Part shown: piece by piece, positions 1 to 5,669 of the stretch
How the letters are laid out: every line of letters begins with the position of its first letter
Position numbering within the stretch: position 1 is the stretch's first letter
Position numbers and translations under genes: made by a program
From: Bacillota bacterium
GTDB lineage: Bacteria; Bacillota; Clostridia; Lachnospirales; Lachnospiraceae
Length of the DNA stretch: 18,004 nucleotides
NCBI GenBank assembly: GCA_023421505.1
Contig: JAEZTJ010000019.1
Location: 1 to 18,004 of the forward strand
Direction of reading: 5' to 3'
Notes under the pieces: generated by a model
Told to the model about the DNA's origin: nothing
What the model saw: the letters and a program-made list of their open reading frames with translations, nothing else
The model's database searches: none

Positions 1-64
1 GACAAAGGTGGAAGTGCGGTAACGCATGGAGCTGATTGTTACTAATAGGTCGAGGGCTTGACCT
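1..64 (+). rRNA. 23S ribosomal RNA, 3' end (partial)
   Basis: The first 64 bases match the conserved 3' terminus of bacterial 23S rRNA: the segment TGTTACTAATAGGTCGAGGG followed by CTTGACC is the usual Firmicutes ending. The gene begins outside the window. The exact mature 3' end is approximate, within a few bases. No 5S-like sequence follows in the next 180 bases, although 5S normally comes directly after 23S. Confidence 0.93.
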
Positions 65-176
65 AAAAAGGAATTACAGTGGGTATGGAAGCTTAAAAGA
101 GAACTGAAAAGTTCTAAGAAAAGCAAAAGTACTGAAAAGGATGTACATTTTCGTGTGTAGTAATAAGTCAATGAAA

Positions 177-209
177 AGCAGAAAATACTTAGGTAGATTT
201 CTGTTTTTT
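177..209 (+). terminator. Possible rRNA operon terminator or processing hairpin
   Basis: A CAGAAA/TTTCTG stem (179-184 with 198-203), extendable by a G-T and an A-T pair, is followed by six T residues. A TAC/GTA pairing can form inside the loop. It lies between 23S and tRNA-Asn. No convincing separate promoter is seen for tRNA-Asn, so read-through may occur and the hairpin may be a leaky terminator or a processing site. The rest of 65-246 shows nothing else recognisable. Confidence 0.45.
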
Positions 210-246
210 ATATTATTAGAAGTATTTTTTGTCTAAATTCTAATAT

Positions 247-318
247 TCCTCGATAGCTCAATGGTAGAGCACACGGCTGTTAACCGTGGGGTTGTAGGTT
301 CGAGCCCTACTCGGGGAG
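247..318 (+). tRNA. tRNA-Asn (anticodon GTT)
   Basis: A complete cloverleaf is visible. The seven-base acceptor arm TCCTCGA pairs with TCGGGGA (one T-G pair). The anticodon arm CACGG/CCGTG carries loop CTGTTAA with GTT at 279-281, and the T arm contains GGTTCGAGCC. The discriminator base is G, as expected for asparagine. CCA is not encoded; GTT follows. It lies about 180 bp after the 23S end and is probably cotranscribed with the rRNA operon. Confidence 0.96.
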
Positions 319-357
319 TTAAACTTACCAAGTTCAATTATCTTAAAACTTTAGTTC

Positions 358-386
358 TTGACGTATATTAGGTAGGTTGTTATAAT
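358..386 (+). promoter_or_regulatory. Promoter for tRNA-Cys
   Basis: TTGACG (358-363) and TATAAT (381-386) are separated by exactly 17 bp, a near-consensus housekeeping sigma promoter. It starts transcription about 24 bases before tRNA-Cys, so tRNA-Cys can be expressed independently of the rRNA operon upstream. Confidence 0.8.
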
Positions 387-416
387 ATAATAGCTATACA
401 AAGTTAAACAATACAT

Positions 417-487
417 GGCGACATAGCCAAGCGGTAAGGCATGGGTCTGCAACACCCTGATCACCAGTTCAAATCTGGTTGTCGCCT
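417..487 (+). tRNA. tRNA-Cys (anticodon GCA)
   Basis: The acceptor arm GGCGACA pairs with TGTCGCC, the anticodon GCA is at 449-451, and the T arm contains AGTTCAAATCT. The discriminator is T, the identity base typical of tRNA-Cys. CCA is not encoded in full. It has its own promoter (358-386) and a strong terminator beginning about 12 bases after the end, so it is a single-gene transcription unit. Confidence 0.95.
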
Positions 488-499
488 CTCTAAAAATGG

Positions 500-538
500 T
501 CTCTAAACCTTTAGATATAAAGGTTTAGAGATTTTTTT
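500..538 (+). terminator. Rho-independent terminator of tRNA-Cys
   Basis: A 12-13 bp stem, CTCTAAACCTTT (501-512) with AAAGGTTTAGAG (519-530), has a six-base loop and is followed by a run of seven T. The stem is perfect. Confidence 0.92.
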
Positions 539-539
539 G

Positions 540-830
540 TTGTTCGGATAATATGGGGCAGGAGTATTTCATGCAGTCTGATTTTTGTCATGCACAATTT
601 GTGACGAGGTTATATGCATATGAGGTGTTATCTTTCCCTCTGGAAAGAGAGCTTTCATATCTTCGCCGATTGGATGGAACACTTCATCACATTTTTTTTA
701 ATTAATTATTATTTCACTCTATTATATTCTACCGTTCATCTTTTTGCCATGAATATAGTAACACACATCATGCCACTGACAGTAACAAAACAAATCTAAA
801 CGGTTATTTATAAATTTTTCGGATTACAGA
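540..830. other. Intergenic stretch without a supported gene
   Basis: About 290 bp between the tRNA-Cys terminator and the TetR promoter. A 61-codon open frame at 614-799 has no ribosome binding site and a composition typical of chance AT-rich frames. The only structure seen is a 7-bp hairpin, TCTTTCC/GGAAAGA, at 631-648. Confidence 0.6.
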
Positions 831-859
831 TTGACTTGTATGAGAAAATTTGATAAAAT
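831..859 (+). promoter_or_regulatory. Promoter of the TetR gene
   Basis: TTGACT (831-836) and TAAAAT (854-859) lie 17 bp apart, about 50 bp before the TetR start. Immediately downstream, TGAAA-ATAA-TTTCA (862-875) is a short inverted repeat in the start-site region and is a candidate operator for autoregulation. Confidence 0.65.
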
Positions 860-909
860 AATGAAAATAATTTCAATGAAACATATTTTAATGAAGGGGG
901 GTGCATGTA

Positions 910-1494
910 ATGACAAAAAGAGAAGAACAAAAAGAAAAACGGCGACAAGATATTTTGAGAGCAGGTCTTAATCTTTTTGCTTGCAAAGGTTATGAAGCAA
1001 CTAAAATAAATGATATTGCAGAGGAAGCAGGAATGAGCCTTGGACTACTATATCATTATTTTGAATCAGTCGAGATTTTACATGAAGAATTGATTAACAT
1101 TGCATTAACAGGACGTACAGGACAATATTTCCCTCAATATGACAATCCTTTAGATTACTTTGTAAAATCATCAAGTCATATTTTTGATGTAGTAAAATCA
1201 GACCATGATTATGCTAAATATTTTGTATTGATGAAACAGGCACAACGCAATCAGAACTTACCAATTCATATAAAAGAAAAACTGGAACAAAACGATATTA
1301 TTGATAAATCAATTACTACTATTGAAGAAGGTCAACGCCTAGGAAGCATTCGTAAAGGAAATCCTATGGCGTTAGCAATGACATTTTGGCTTTCCATACA
1401 GGCATATGTGGAAATGATTGCCCTTAATCCTGAGATACCTTACCCGGAAGCTAACTGGTTTGTTGATATACTAAGAGAAAGTAATAGCTATTAA
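910..1494 (+). CDS. TetR/AcrR family transcriptional regulator
   Basis: A 194-residue DNA-binding repressor of the TetR family. The N-terminal helices and helix-turn-helix are at about residues 8-57, with the hallmark ATKINDIAEEAGMSLGLLYHYF (helix 2 to helix 4). The remaining ~135 residues are the ligand-binding dimerisation domain, which diverges freely in the family, so the ligand cannot be named. I chose ATG 910 rather than the in-frame GTG at 901 because the Shine-Dalgarno AAGGGGGG at 894-901 overlaps that GTG and sits 8 bases before ATG 910. The gene is followed, 240 bp downstream, by a short-chain dehydrogenase, its most likely target by proximity; it may also repress itself. Confidence 0.9.
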   Translation: MTKREEQKEKRRQDILRAGLNLFACKGYEATKINDIAEEAGMSLGLLYHYFESVEILHEELINIALTGRTGQYFPQYDNPLDYFVKSSSHIFDVVKSDHDYAKYFVLMKQAQRNQNLPIHIKEKLEQNDIIDKSITTIEEGQRLGSIRKGNPMALAMTFWLSIQAYVEMIALNPEIPYPEANWFVDILRESNSY

Positions 1495-1523
1495 AAATAG
1501 TACACATTTTAAGGAGGAATAGT

Positions 1524-1628
1524 GTGAATAGTCTTGCAAAATGCATGCAAGCCTTTGAAAGAATAGCAAAAGGCGCTATTCTTCAGGATTTATGCCCAAA
1601 AGGCATGGGCGTTAGTGTGAAATATTGA
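1524..1628 (+). CDS. Possible 34-residue peptide ORF in the TetR-SDR gap
   Basis: A GTG-started frame with an excellent ribosome binding site (AAGGAGG, 1511-1517, 6 bases away) encodes a 34-residue peptide containing RIAKGAILQDLCPKGMG. I do not recognise it. Its TGA stop (1626-1628) overlaps a TTG (1625-1627) that opens the longer reading frame of the following dehydrogenase, a UUGA stop/start overlap. Most of its length lies in the 54-bp element repeated at 5234-5287. Between the two copies all amino-acid-altering differences fall outside the RNA stems, so the frame may be incidental to a structured RNA, or be the N-terminal scrap of a lost gene. Confidence 0.35.
   Translation: MNSLAKCMQAFERIAKGAILQDLCPKGMGVSVKY
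1558..1611 (+). repeat. 54-bp two-hairpin repeat, copy 1
   Basis: It is identical at 50 of 54 positions, without gaps, to 5234-5287. It can fold as hairpin A, GAATAGC/GCTATTC (1561-1567 with 1575-1581, loop AAAAGGC), a 12-base linker TTCAGGATTTAT, and hairpin B, GCCC/GGGC with a nine-base loop (or alternatively ATGCC/GGCAT). It lies between the TetR gene and the dehydrogenase gene. The family is not recognised. Confidence 0.75.
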
Positions 1629-1645
1629 AAAGCATATTTCACACT
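1614..1645 (+). other. 12-bp perfect hairpin before the dehydrogenase
   Basis: AGTGTGAAATAT (1614-1625) and ATATTTCACACT (1634-1645) are perfect inverted repeats around an eight-base loop. A second small hairpin, TGCTGC-TTC-GCAGCA (1707-1721), ends just before the dehydrogenase ribosome binding site. Neither has a T run, so these look like operator or mRNA-structure elements rather than terminators. Confidence 0.6.
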
Positions 1646-1735
1646 TTGGAAGAACCTTTAAATGCACACTCTGTGCTCATTCAAAGCTTCTTCATCACTT
1701 TTGAGATGCTGCTTCGCAGCAGATGGGAGATTAAT

Positions 1736-2932
1736 ATGATTCTGGAGAAAAATAATTATGATAAAAATGCACTTCAAAATAAAATTGTGTTGATTACAGG
1801 TGGTGGCGGTGGAATAGGCATTGAGGCTTCACGGGCTTTTACCTACATGGGCGCTCATGTAATCATTGCGGAAATTGATGTTGAGAGAGGTAAGCAGGCA
1901 CAAAAACTGATAAATGAGGAAAGCCTTAATGGAACTGTGGATTTTTTTCAGATTGACATTACAGATGAAAAGCAGATTAATAAATTATACGAGTATATTA
2001 TTGACAAATACACGCGTCTTGACGTTCTGATCAATAATGCCGCAGTTGTTCCTATGGGAGCAATTGACGCGGTTTCAATATCCGATTGGGATTTAAGCTA
2101 TGCTGTGAACTTGAGAGCACCTGTCCTATTGACGAAAAAATTTCTTCCTTCCATGAGGGACACAGGCGGGATCATTGTCTTTGTACCATCAGCGGCTCCA
2201 ACTCCGTATATGTCGGCTTATGAAATATTCAAAACCGCGCAGGTGGAATTGTGCAATACCTTAAGTGAAGAAATTGATGGAACGGGCATTATTGCATACT
2301 CAATAGCCCCCGGATTTGTAAAAACAGATACCGCTGTCAAAGCAGTTGAAATTGTGGCATCTTCATTGGGAATTACAACAGAAGATTTTTACAAATCACT
2401 TGAAGAACTAATTACTGATGTCGAGATTGCAGGGGTGGGTTATGCCGTTTCTGTTGTAAAAGCAGAACAGTATAACGGAAAAGAAATCATGTCCTATCAA
2501 GTGTTGATGGAAAGTGGTTTAATTAGCGGTGGTAAGGAAAAATTAAATAGTACGCAAACACAGGTTGATTTTGATCATTTGTCACTTTTATTTAAGCGTA
2601 TTGCAGATGTTTTTTTTGACCAATATCAAAATTGGCAGAAGAAAAAACTGTTTCAAAAACAGTTTATACTTTCCGACTTCAAAAAACAAATGGGGCTGCC
2701 TGCTGAGAGCTTCAAAATACAACTTGAAGCCCTGCAAGGTCAGATTCACAATAAAGAGTGGGGCAACTTTTTGGGTAGCAAAGAGATGTTTATAAAGTGG
2801 CAGTGTTTTTATGAACATCAAATTAAACTGCTACAAGGTTATGAAAAGAATGCGGTACAGTTGGCTAGCGATACAAAACTTTTAAATAGTTGGATTGGGA
2901 CTCTACAAGAAATAATTGGTGAATTAAGTTAA
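1736..2932 (+). CDS. Short-chain dehydrogenase/reductase with extra C-terminal helical domain
   Basis: A 398-residue NAD(P)-dependent oxidoreductase of the classical SDR superfamily. Seen directly: cofactor motif TGGGGGIG (residues 21-28), the NNAA structural motif (100-103), catalytic Ser152, Tyr162 and Lys166 in YEIFK, and the PG motif (192-193). The Rossmann core ends near residue 285; about 110 further residues, rich in K, Q, F and W and predicted helical, have no counterpart in ordinary ~250-residue SDRs and I cannot assign them. Acidic E46/D48 after strand 2 lean towards NAD. I chose ATG 1736 (GGGAG at 1725-1729, 6 bases away); a TTG at 1625 would add 37 residues that are not SDR-like, although it overlaps the stop of the mini-ORF. 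The substrate is unknown; TetR is the probable regulator. Confidence 0.88.
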   Translation: MILEKNNYDKNALQNKIVLITGGGGGIGIEASRAFTYMGAHVIIAEIDVERGKQAQKLINEESLNGTVDFFQIDITDEKQINKLYEYIIDKYTRLDVLINNAAVVPMGAIDAVSISDWDLSYAVNLRAPVLLTKKFLPSMRDTGGIIVFVPSAAPTPYMSAYEIFKTAQVELCNTLSEEIDGTGIIAYSIAPGFVKTDTAVKAVEIVASSLGITTEDFYKSLEELITDVEIAGVGYAVSVVKAEQYNGKEIMSYQVLMESGLISGGKEKLNSTQTQVDFDHLSLLFKRIADVFFDQYQNWQKKKLFQKQFILSDFKKQMGLPAESFKIQLEALQGQIHNKEWGNFLGSKEMFIKWQCFYEHQIKLLQGYEKNAVQLASDTKLLNSWIGTLQEIIGELS

Positions 2933-3125
2933 TGATTAATCTATGCTATACCAACGAAATGCATTAAGAAAAGGTTTATAATACACTGAGTATCTTCACA
3001 TGCTATTTATTCTAATTATAGCAGTGAATAGAAATTCAATATAATATTCATGTAGAATGCATATGCCATTTAAATAAGTGAAAAGGTTACACATTTAAAT
3101 TATGATTACACAAATTATACTTTAA
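2933..3125. other. Intergenic stretch, nothing recognised
   Basis: AT-rich DNA after the dehydrogenase stop. No T-tailed hairpin that would end the dehydrogenase transcript is evident; only weak 5-6 bp pairings such as GCTAT/ATAGC were seen. Confidence 0.5.
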
Positions 3126-3353
3126 ATTAAATTTAATATAATCGGTAATTCATATAGTGTAAATTATGAAGATCAAAATAATAAACAATATGGATTAGTA
3201 ATCGCAGCTACAGTTGATAATACTGATTGTTTAAAAATTAATAATGCAACCATAAAGATTGATGTTCATTTTACTGATGGATCTATTCAACATAAAAAAG
3301 TAATTCTAAAACCCGGTAAAGATTTTTCGGATATACAGATAAAAATATTATAA
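3126..3353 (+). pseudogene. 3' remnant of a protein gene (start lost)
   Basis: A 75-codon frame bounded by TAA at 3123 and 3351. It has a protein-like composition (IGNSYSVNYEDQNNKQYGLV, then a segment ending in KDFSDIQIKIL) suggestive of a beta-rich secreted or lipoprotein C-terminus. It contains no ATG, GTG or TTG near its 5' end and no ribosome binding site, so it cannot be translated as it stands. It is read as the tail of a deleted gene; the family is not recognised. Confidence 0.4.
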
Positions 3354-3405
3354 TAAATGGTAGCAGACTGATCACTGACTTGTTTTCATATTGAATACTG
3401 ATAAG

Positions 3406-3434
3406 TTTAGTTTATTTGTTTCAATAGATATGAT
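3406..3434 (+). promoter_or_regulatory. Promoter-like block, also found at 4628-4656
   Basis: TTTAGT (3406-3411), a 17-bp spacer and TATGAT (3429-3434). The surrounding ~40 bases closely resemble 4623-4662, which has the same two hexamers at the same spacing. It could give a second, distal promoter for the MerR gene, or be a leftover from duplicated DNA. Confidence 0.35.
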
Positions 3435-3533
3435 ATTATAAAAGCGTAAATTCAGGGAATTTATTGATTTAATATTTATTGAAGTATTATTTTATGCAAC
3501 AGAAGATTATTTATATTTATGCTAATAAATATA

Positions 3534-3564
3534 TTGACTTTTGGGTAACCCAAAGGTGTAGTCT
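3534..3564 (+). promoter_or_regulatory. MerR-type promoter with 19-bp spacer and palindromic operator
   Basis: TTGACT (3534-3539) and TAGTCT (3559-3564) are 19 bp apart, the overlong spacing that MerR-family activators correct by twisting DNA. The spacer contains a perfect palindrome, TTTGGGT-A-ACCCAAA (3540-3554). A second near-palindrome, CAGGGGTGCACACCTG (3577-3592), lies just after the expected start site. The arrangement predicts autoregulation by the MerR protein encoded directly downstream. Confidence 0.8.
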
Positions 3565-3617
3565 ATTAACAGACGACAGGGGTGCACACCTGAAAAGTTT
3601 GTTGGGAGATGATTTTA

Positions 3618-4463
3618 ATGTTTAGAATCGGTGAGTTTTCAAAATTATGTGGTTTATCAGCAGATACGCTATACCATTATGAAAAGCAAGAATTACTTAT
3701 ACCTATAGCTGTTGATAAATTTACCGGCTATCGATATTATGATGCTTCGCAGATAGTAACAGTTAATAAAATACTGGCTTTAAAAGATGCAGGATTTTCA
3801 TTAATTGAAATATCAAATTTTATAAAATATAATTCTCCTGTCCAGTTACTGCTCGAAATGCTCGAAAGTAAAGCCCAGGTTCTTGAAACCACTCTAGAAG
3901 AGGAATACAACAGACTTGAACGTCTTCATACTAATATTTTTTTAATAAAGAATGGAGGCATTCCCCATATGAATGAGATTATTATTAAAACAGTGGAACC
4001 AATTCTTGTTGCATCAACCCGTAAAGTTTTTGCTAAAAATGAATTTGATGAAAACTTAAAAAAAATGTGGCCTATCGTTAACAACTATATTAACAAACAA
4101 GATGTAAAACGTACAATTCCTTGCCTAATGCTTTATCATTCCGGTTGGTGGGATATGAAGCAATGGAATATAAATTATGATGAACAAACGCTTGACGTTG
4201 AAGTAGTGGAGCCTGTTACAAAACTCTTTGAAGGTAACGAAGATGTGCAGGTATACAAACTCCCAAGGATTGAAAAAATGGCATGTATTGTTCATCATGG
4301 CGATTTTTCTACGATCGGTAAAACATTTGATACTCTTTTTGATTGGATACGACATAATAATTATTTAGCGAATGGACCAATCAGAGAAATATATCACAAA
4401 GGCGATTGGGCTACTGATAATCCTAATGAATATATAACTGAAATACAGATTCCTATTAAATAG
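3618..4463 (+). CDS. MerR family regulator with GyrI-like effector-binding domain
   Basis: A 281-residue transcription activator of the BmrR/BltR type. The N-terminal winged helix is at residues 1-70 (FRIGEFSKLCGLSADTLYHYE; wing motif TGYRYYD at 36-42), a dimerisation coiled coil at about 75-112, and a C-terminal AraC-effector/GyrI-like domain at about 121-281 that in this family binds cationic or lipophilic drugs. ATG 3618 is chosen over ATG 3609 because the Shine-Dalgarno GGGAG (3604-3608) directly abuts 3609 but lies 9 bases before 3618. The promoter upstream has the 19-bp spacer its own family acts on. No transporter gene is adjacent, so any target besides itself is elsewhere or the downstream Nudix region. 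A terminator follows. Confidence 0.92.
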   Translation: MFRIGEFSKLCGLSADTLYHYEKQELLIPIAVDKFTGYRYYDASQIVTVNKILALKDAGFSLIEISNFIKYNSPVQLLLEMLESKAQVLETTLEEEYNRLERLHTNIFLIKNGGIPHMNEIIIKTVEPILVASTRKVFAKNEFDENLKKMWPIVNNYINKQDVKRTIPCLMLYHSGWWDMKQWNINYDEQTLDVEVVEPVTKLFEGNEDVQVYKLPRIEKMACIVHHGDFSTIGKTFDTLFDWIRHNNYLANGPIREIYHKGDWATDNPNEYITEIQIPIK

Positions 4464-4486
4464 ACGTTGCTAATATTCGTCTATTT
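4458..4486 (+). other. 9-bp hairpin over the MerR stop codon
   Basis: AAATAGACG (4458-4466) pairs with CGTCTATTT (4478-4486) around an 11-base loop; the stop codon TAG lies in the 5' arm. There is no T run, so this is not itself a terminator. The true terminator begins nine bases later. Confidence 0.5.
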
Positions 4487-4494
4487 CAATGAAG

Positions 4495-4530
4495 TCCTCT
4501 AAACCTTTAAAAAAGATTTAGGGGATTTTT
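4495..4530 (+). terminator. Rho-independent terminator of the MerR gene
   Basis: TCCTCTAAA (4495-4503) pairs with TTTAGGGGA (4517-4525), nine pairs with one T-G, followed by TTTTT. It closes the MerR transcript. Confidence 0.85.
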
Positions 4531-4627
4531 ATATATTCAGTCTTTTATGTTACGAAAAATGCATACACCAAAAAAGGAAGTGAAAGAATTACAAATTATT
4601 AAATGGTTTACATAGATTTCTGGTAAA

Positions 4628-4656
4628 TTTAGTTTGTTATTTCAATTTGGTATGAT
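4628..4656 (+). promoter_or_regulatory. Probable promoter of the Nudix gene
   Basis: TTTAGT (4628-4633), 17-bp spacer, TATGAT (4651-4656). The -10 is good and the -35 weak. It is the second copy of the block seen at 3401-3440, and the only promoter-like pair between the MerR terminator and the Nudix gene. Confidence 0.45.
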
Positions 4657-4750
4657 ATTATTAGTATTAGAAAAACTGCTTATTGTTGATTGTTATATTT
4701 TACATTATAGTATGAGGAAATTTAAGATAACGGAAAAGAGGTATAACATA

Positions 4751-5212
4751 ATGTTATCAGTTGATTTTTACAATGGCATTGAAGATAGTTTATTAAAATT
4801 TGCAGTCATTGTATCTAAAAGCCAAGGTAAATGGGTGCTATGTAAGCATAGAGAAAGAGATACATATGAATGTCCCGGTGGACATAGAGAAGATGGTGAA
4901 GATATTTTTACAACAGCGAAAAGGGAACTTTATGAGGAAACTGGTGCAACAGATTATGTTATTAAGCAGATATGCATATATTCTGTTTGTTGTTGTGATG
5001 GAGTAATTGAAAATAAAATTGAGACTTTCGGTATGTTATATTATGCTGATATTAATAAATTTGAGAAATTACCAGGTTTTGAAATAGAGAAGATAGAACT
5101 TTTTGAAAAGCTGCCGGATAATTGGACCTATCCAGAAATTCAACCTAAATTAATAGAAAAAGTGAATAATACCATCGCATCGAGCGCGGAGCATAATTGC
5201 ATGCAGACCTAA
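4751..5212 (+). CDS. Nudix hydrolase
   Basis: A 153-residue Nudix-fold pyrophosphohydrolase. The full Nudix box G-x5-E-x7-R-E-L-x-E-E-x-G-A is present at residues 44-66 (G44, E50, R58, E59, E62, E63, G65), so the Mg-binding catalytic site is intact. The family hydrolyses nucleoside diphosphates linked to a variable group; the substrate cannot be told. ATG 4751 is chosen (AAAGAGG at 4735-4741, 9 bases before); an upstream in-frame ATG at 4634 would add 39 hydrophobic residues without a ribosome binding site. Three consecutive cysteines (80-82) are notable. The last ~12 residues (IASSAEHNCMQT) come from locally GC-richer DNA adjoining the repeat at 5234 and may be a junction-altered tail. Confidence 0.88.
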   Translation: MLSVDFYNGIEDSLLKFAVIVSKSQGKWVLCKHRERDTYECPGGHREDGEDIFTTAKRELYEETGATDYVIKQICIYSVCCCDGVIENKIETFGMLYYADINKFEKLPGFEIEKIELFEKLPDNWTYPEIQPKLIEKVNNTIASSAEHNCMQT

Positions 5213-5233
5213 AGCCTCGCATACAAGGCTTAT

Positions 5234-5287
5234 AAAGAATAGCAAAAGACTCTATTCTTCAGGATTTATGCCCAAAAAGTATGGGCG
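5234..5287 (+). repeat. 54-bp two-hairpin repeat, copy 2
   Basis: Second copy of the element at 1558-1611, starting 21 bases after the Nudix stop. Hairpin A keeps GAATAG/CTATTC, its seventh pair being lost; hairpin B keeps GCCC/GGGC with an altered loop. Reading the frame that corresponds to the mini-ORF of copy 1, there is a TAA at 5233 just before the element, after which the frame stays open to 5442. Confidence 0.75.
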
Positions 5288-5442
5288 ATTGCGATTATTT
5301 GTTGTTGATTATAAACCTAGTAACTCAAGAGTTATTTAATAAAGACAGATATGGAGTGATTGTTTACGAAGAAGAAGCCGTTTATAATATTCGGAATATT
5401 GATGGTTTTTATTGGTGTAGGAGTTTAAATAAAAAGATATAA
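5236..5442 (+). pseudogene. Possible gene remnant running out of repeat copy 2
   Basis: A 68-codon open stretch between TAA 5233 and TAA 5440. It begins with RIAKDSILQDLCPKSMG, matching the mini-ORF of copy 1, then continues into an unrecognised segment containing YGVIVYEEEAVYNIRNIDGF. No start codon with a ribosome binding site is present. An overlapping frame, TTG 5360 to TAA 5428 with GGAG before it, would give a 22-residue peptide with three lysines and a hydrophobic stretch, like the start of a signal or membrane anchor. Which of the two was real cannot be decided here; both look truncated. Confidence 0.3.
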
Positions 5443-5472
5443 TAAACGATGAAAGTAATAAATAAAAATAAG

Positions 5473-5534
5473 TAATTGCGAAGCACATCTACTAGGTATA
5501 CAAAGGATAAAACTATATAGTTTCGCAACTACCT
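5473..5534. repeat. Short, internally deleted copy of the palindromic element
   Basis: The left end TAATTGCGAA (5473-5482) and right end TTCGCAACTA (5522-5531) are inverted repeats with one mismatch. The right 36 bases (5496-5531) match 17741-17776 at 32 of 36 positions without gaps, including the 14-bp palindrome AAACTATATAGTTT (5510-5523). It lacks the long hairpin arms and central loop of the copy at 17630-17780. Confidence 0.7.
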
Positions 5535-5566
5535 ATTATAAATGATAATAATAAAGGAGAAATACG

Positions 5567-5587
5567 ATGGAAATTTGGGCTAAGTAG
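5567..5587 (+). CDS. Possible 6-residue leader peptide MEIWAK
   Basis: ATG GAA ATT TGG GCT AAG TAG is preceded by a strong ribosome binding site, AAAGGAG (5553-5559), 7 bases away. The stop codon lies on the 5' arm of the hairpin at 5585-5627. The position, about 80 bp upstream of the hydrolase gene, resembles a translational attenuator; equally, it could be the truncated start of a lost gene. Confidence 0.35.
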   Translation: MEIWAK

Positions 5588-5632
5588 CAAGGCTGCTTTT
5601 AATTTTATTTTTGAGATAGCCTTGCTAATTTT
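5585..5632 (+). terminator. Hairpin upstream of the hydrolase (attenuator or terminator candidate)
   Basis: TAGCAAGGCT (5585-5594) and AGCCTTGCTA (5618-5627) form a perfect 10-bp stem around a 23-base T-rich loop, followed by ATTTT. The T tract is short, so termination would be weak or conditional. The 5' arm overlaps the stop codon of the MEIWAK ORF. Confidence 0.5.
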
Positions 5633-5669
5633 ACGTTAATTAAGTGAGTTGAAAATTAGGAGGTAAGTT

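Noticed and set aside
614..799. 61-codon + strand ORF between tRNA-Cys and TetR
   Set aside because: No ribosome binding site, low-complexity AT-driven composition and no recognisable motif.
1625..1735. TTG start giving a 37-residue N-terminal extension of the dehydrogenase
   Set aside because: The extension spans hairpins and is not SDR-like; ATG 1736 has a proper ribosome binding site. Kept only as a translational-coupling possibility.
4634..4750. Upstream start for the Nudix protein
   Set aside because: It begins between the probable promoter hexamers, lacks a ribosome binding site and adds 39 residues outside the Nudix fold.
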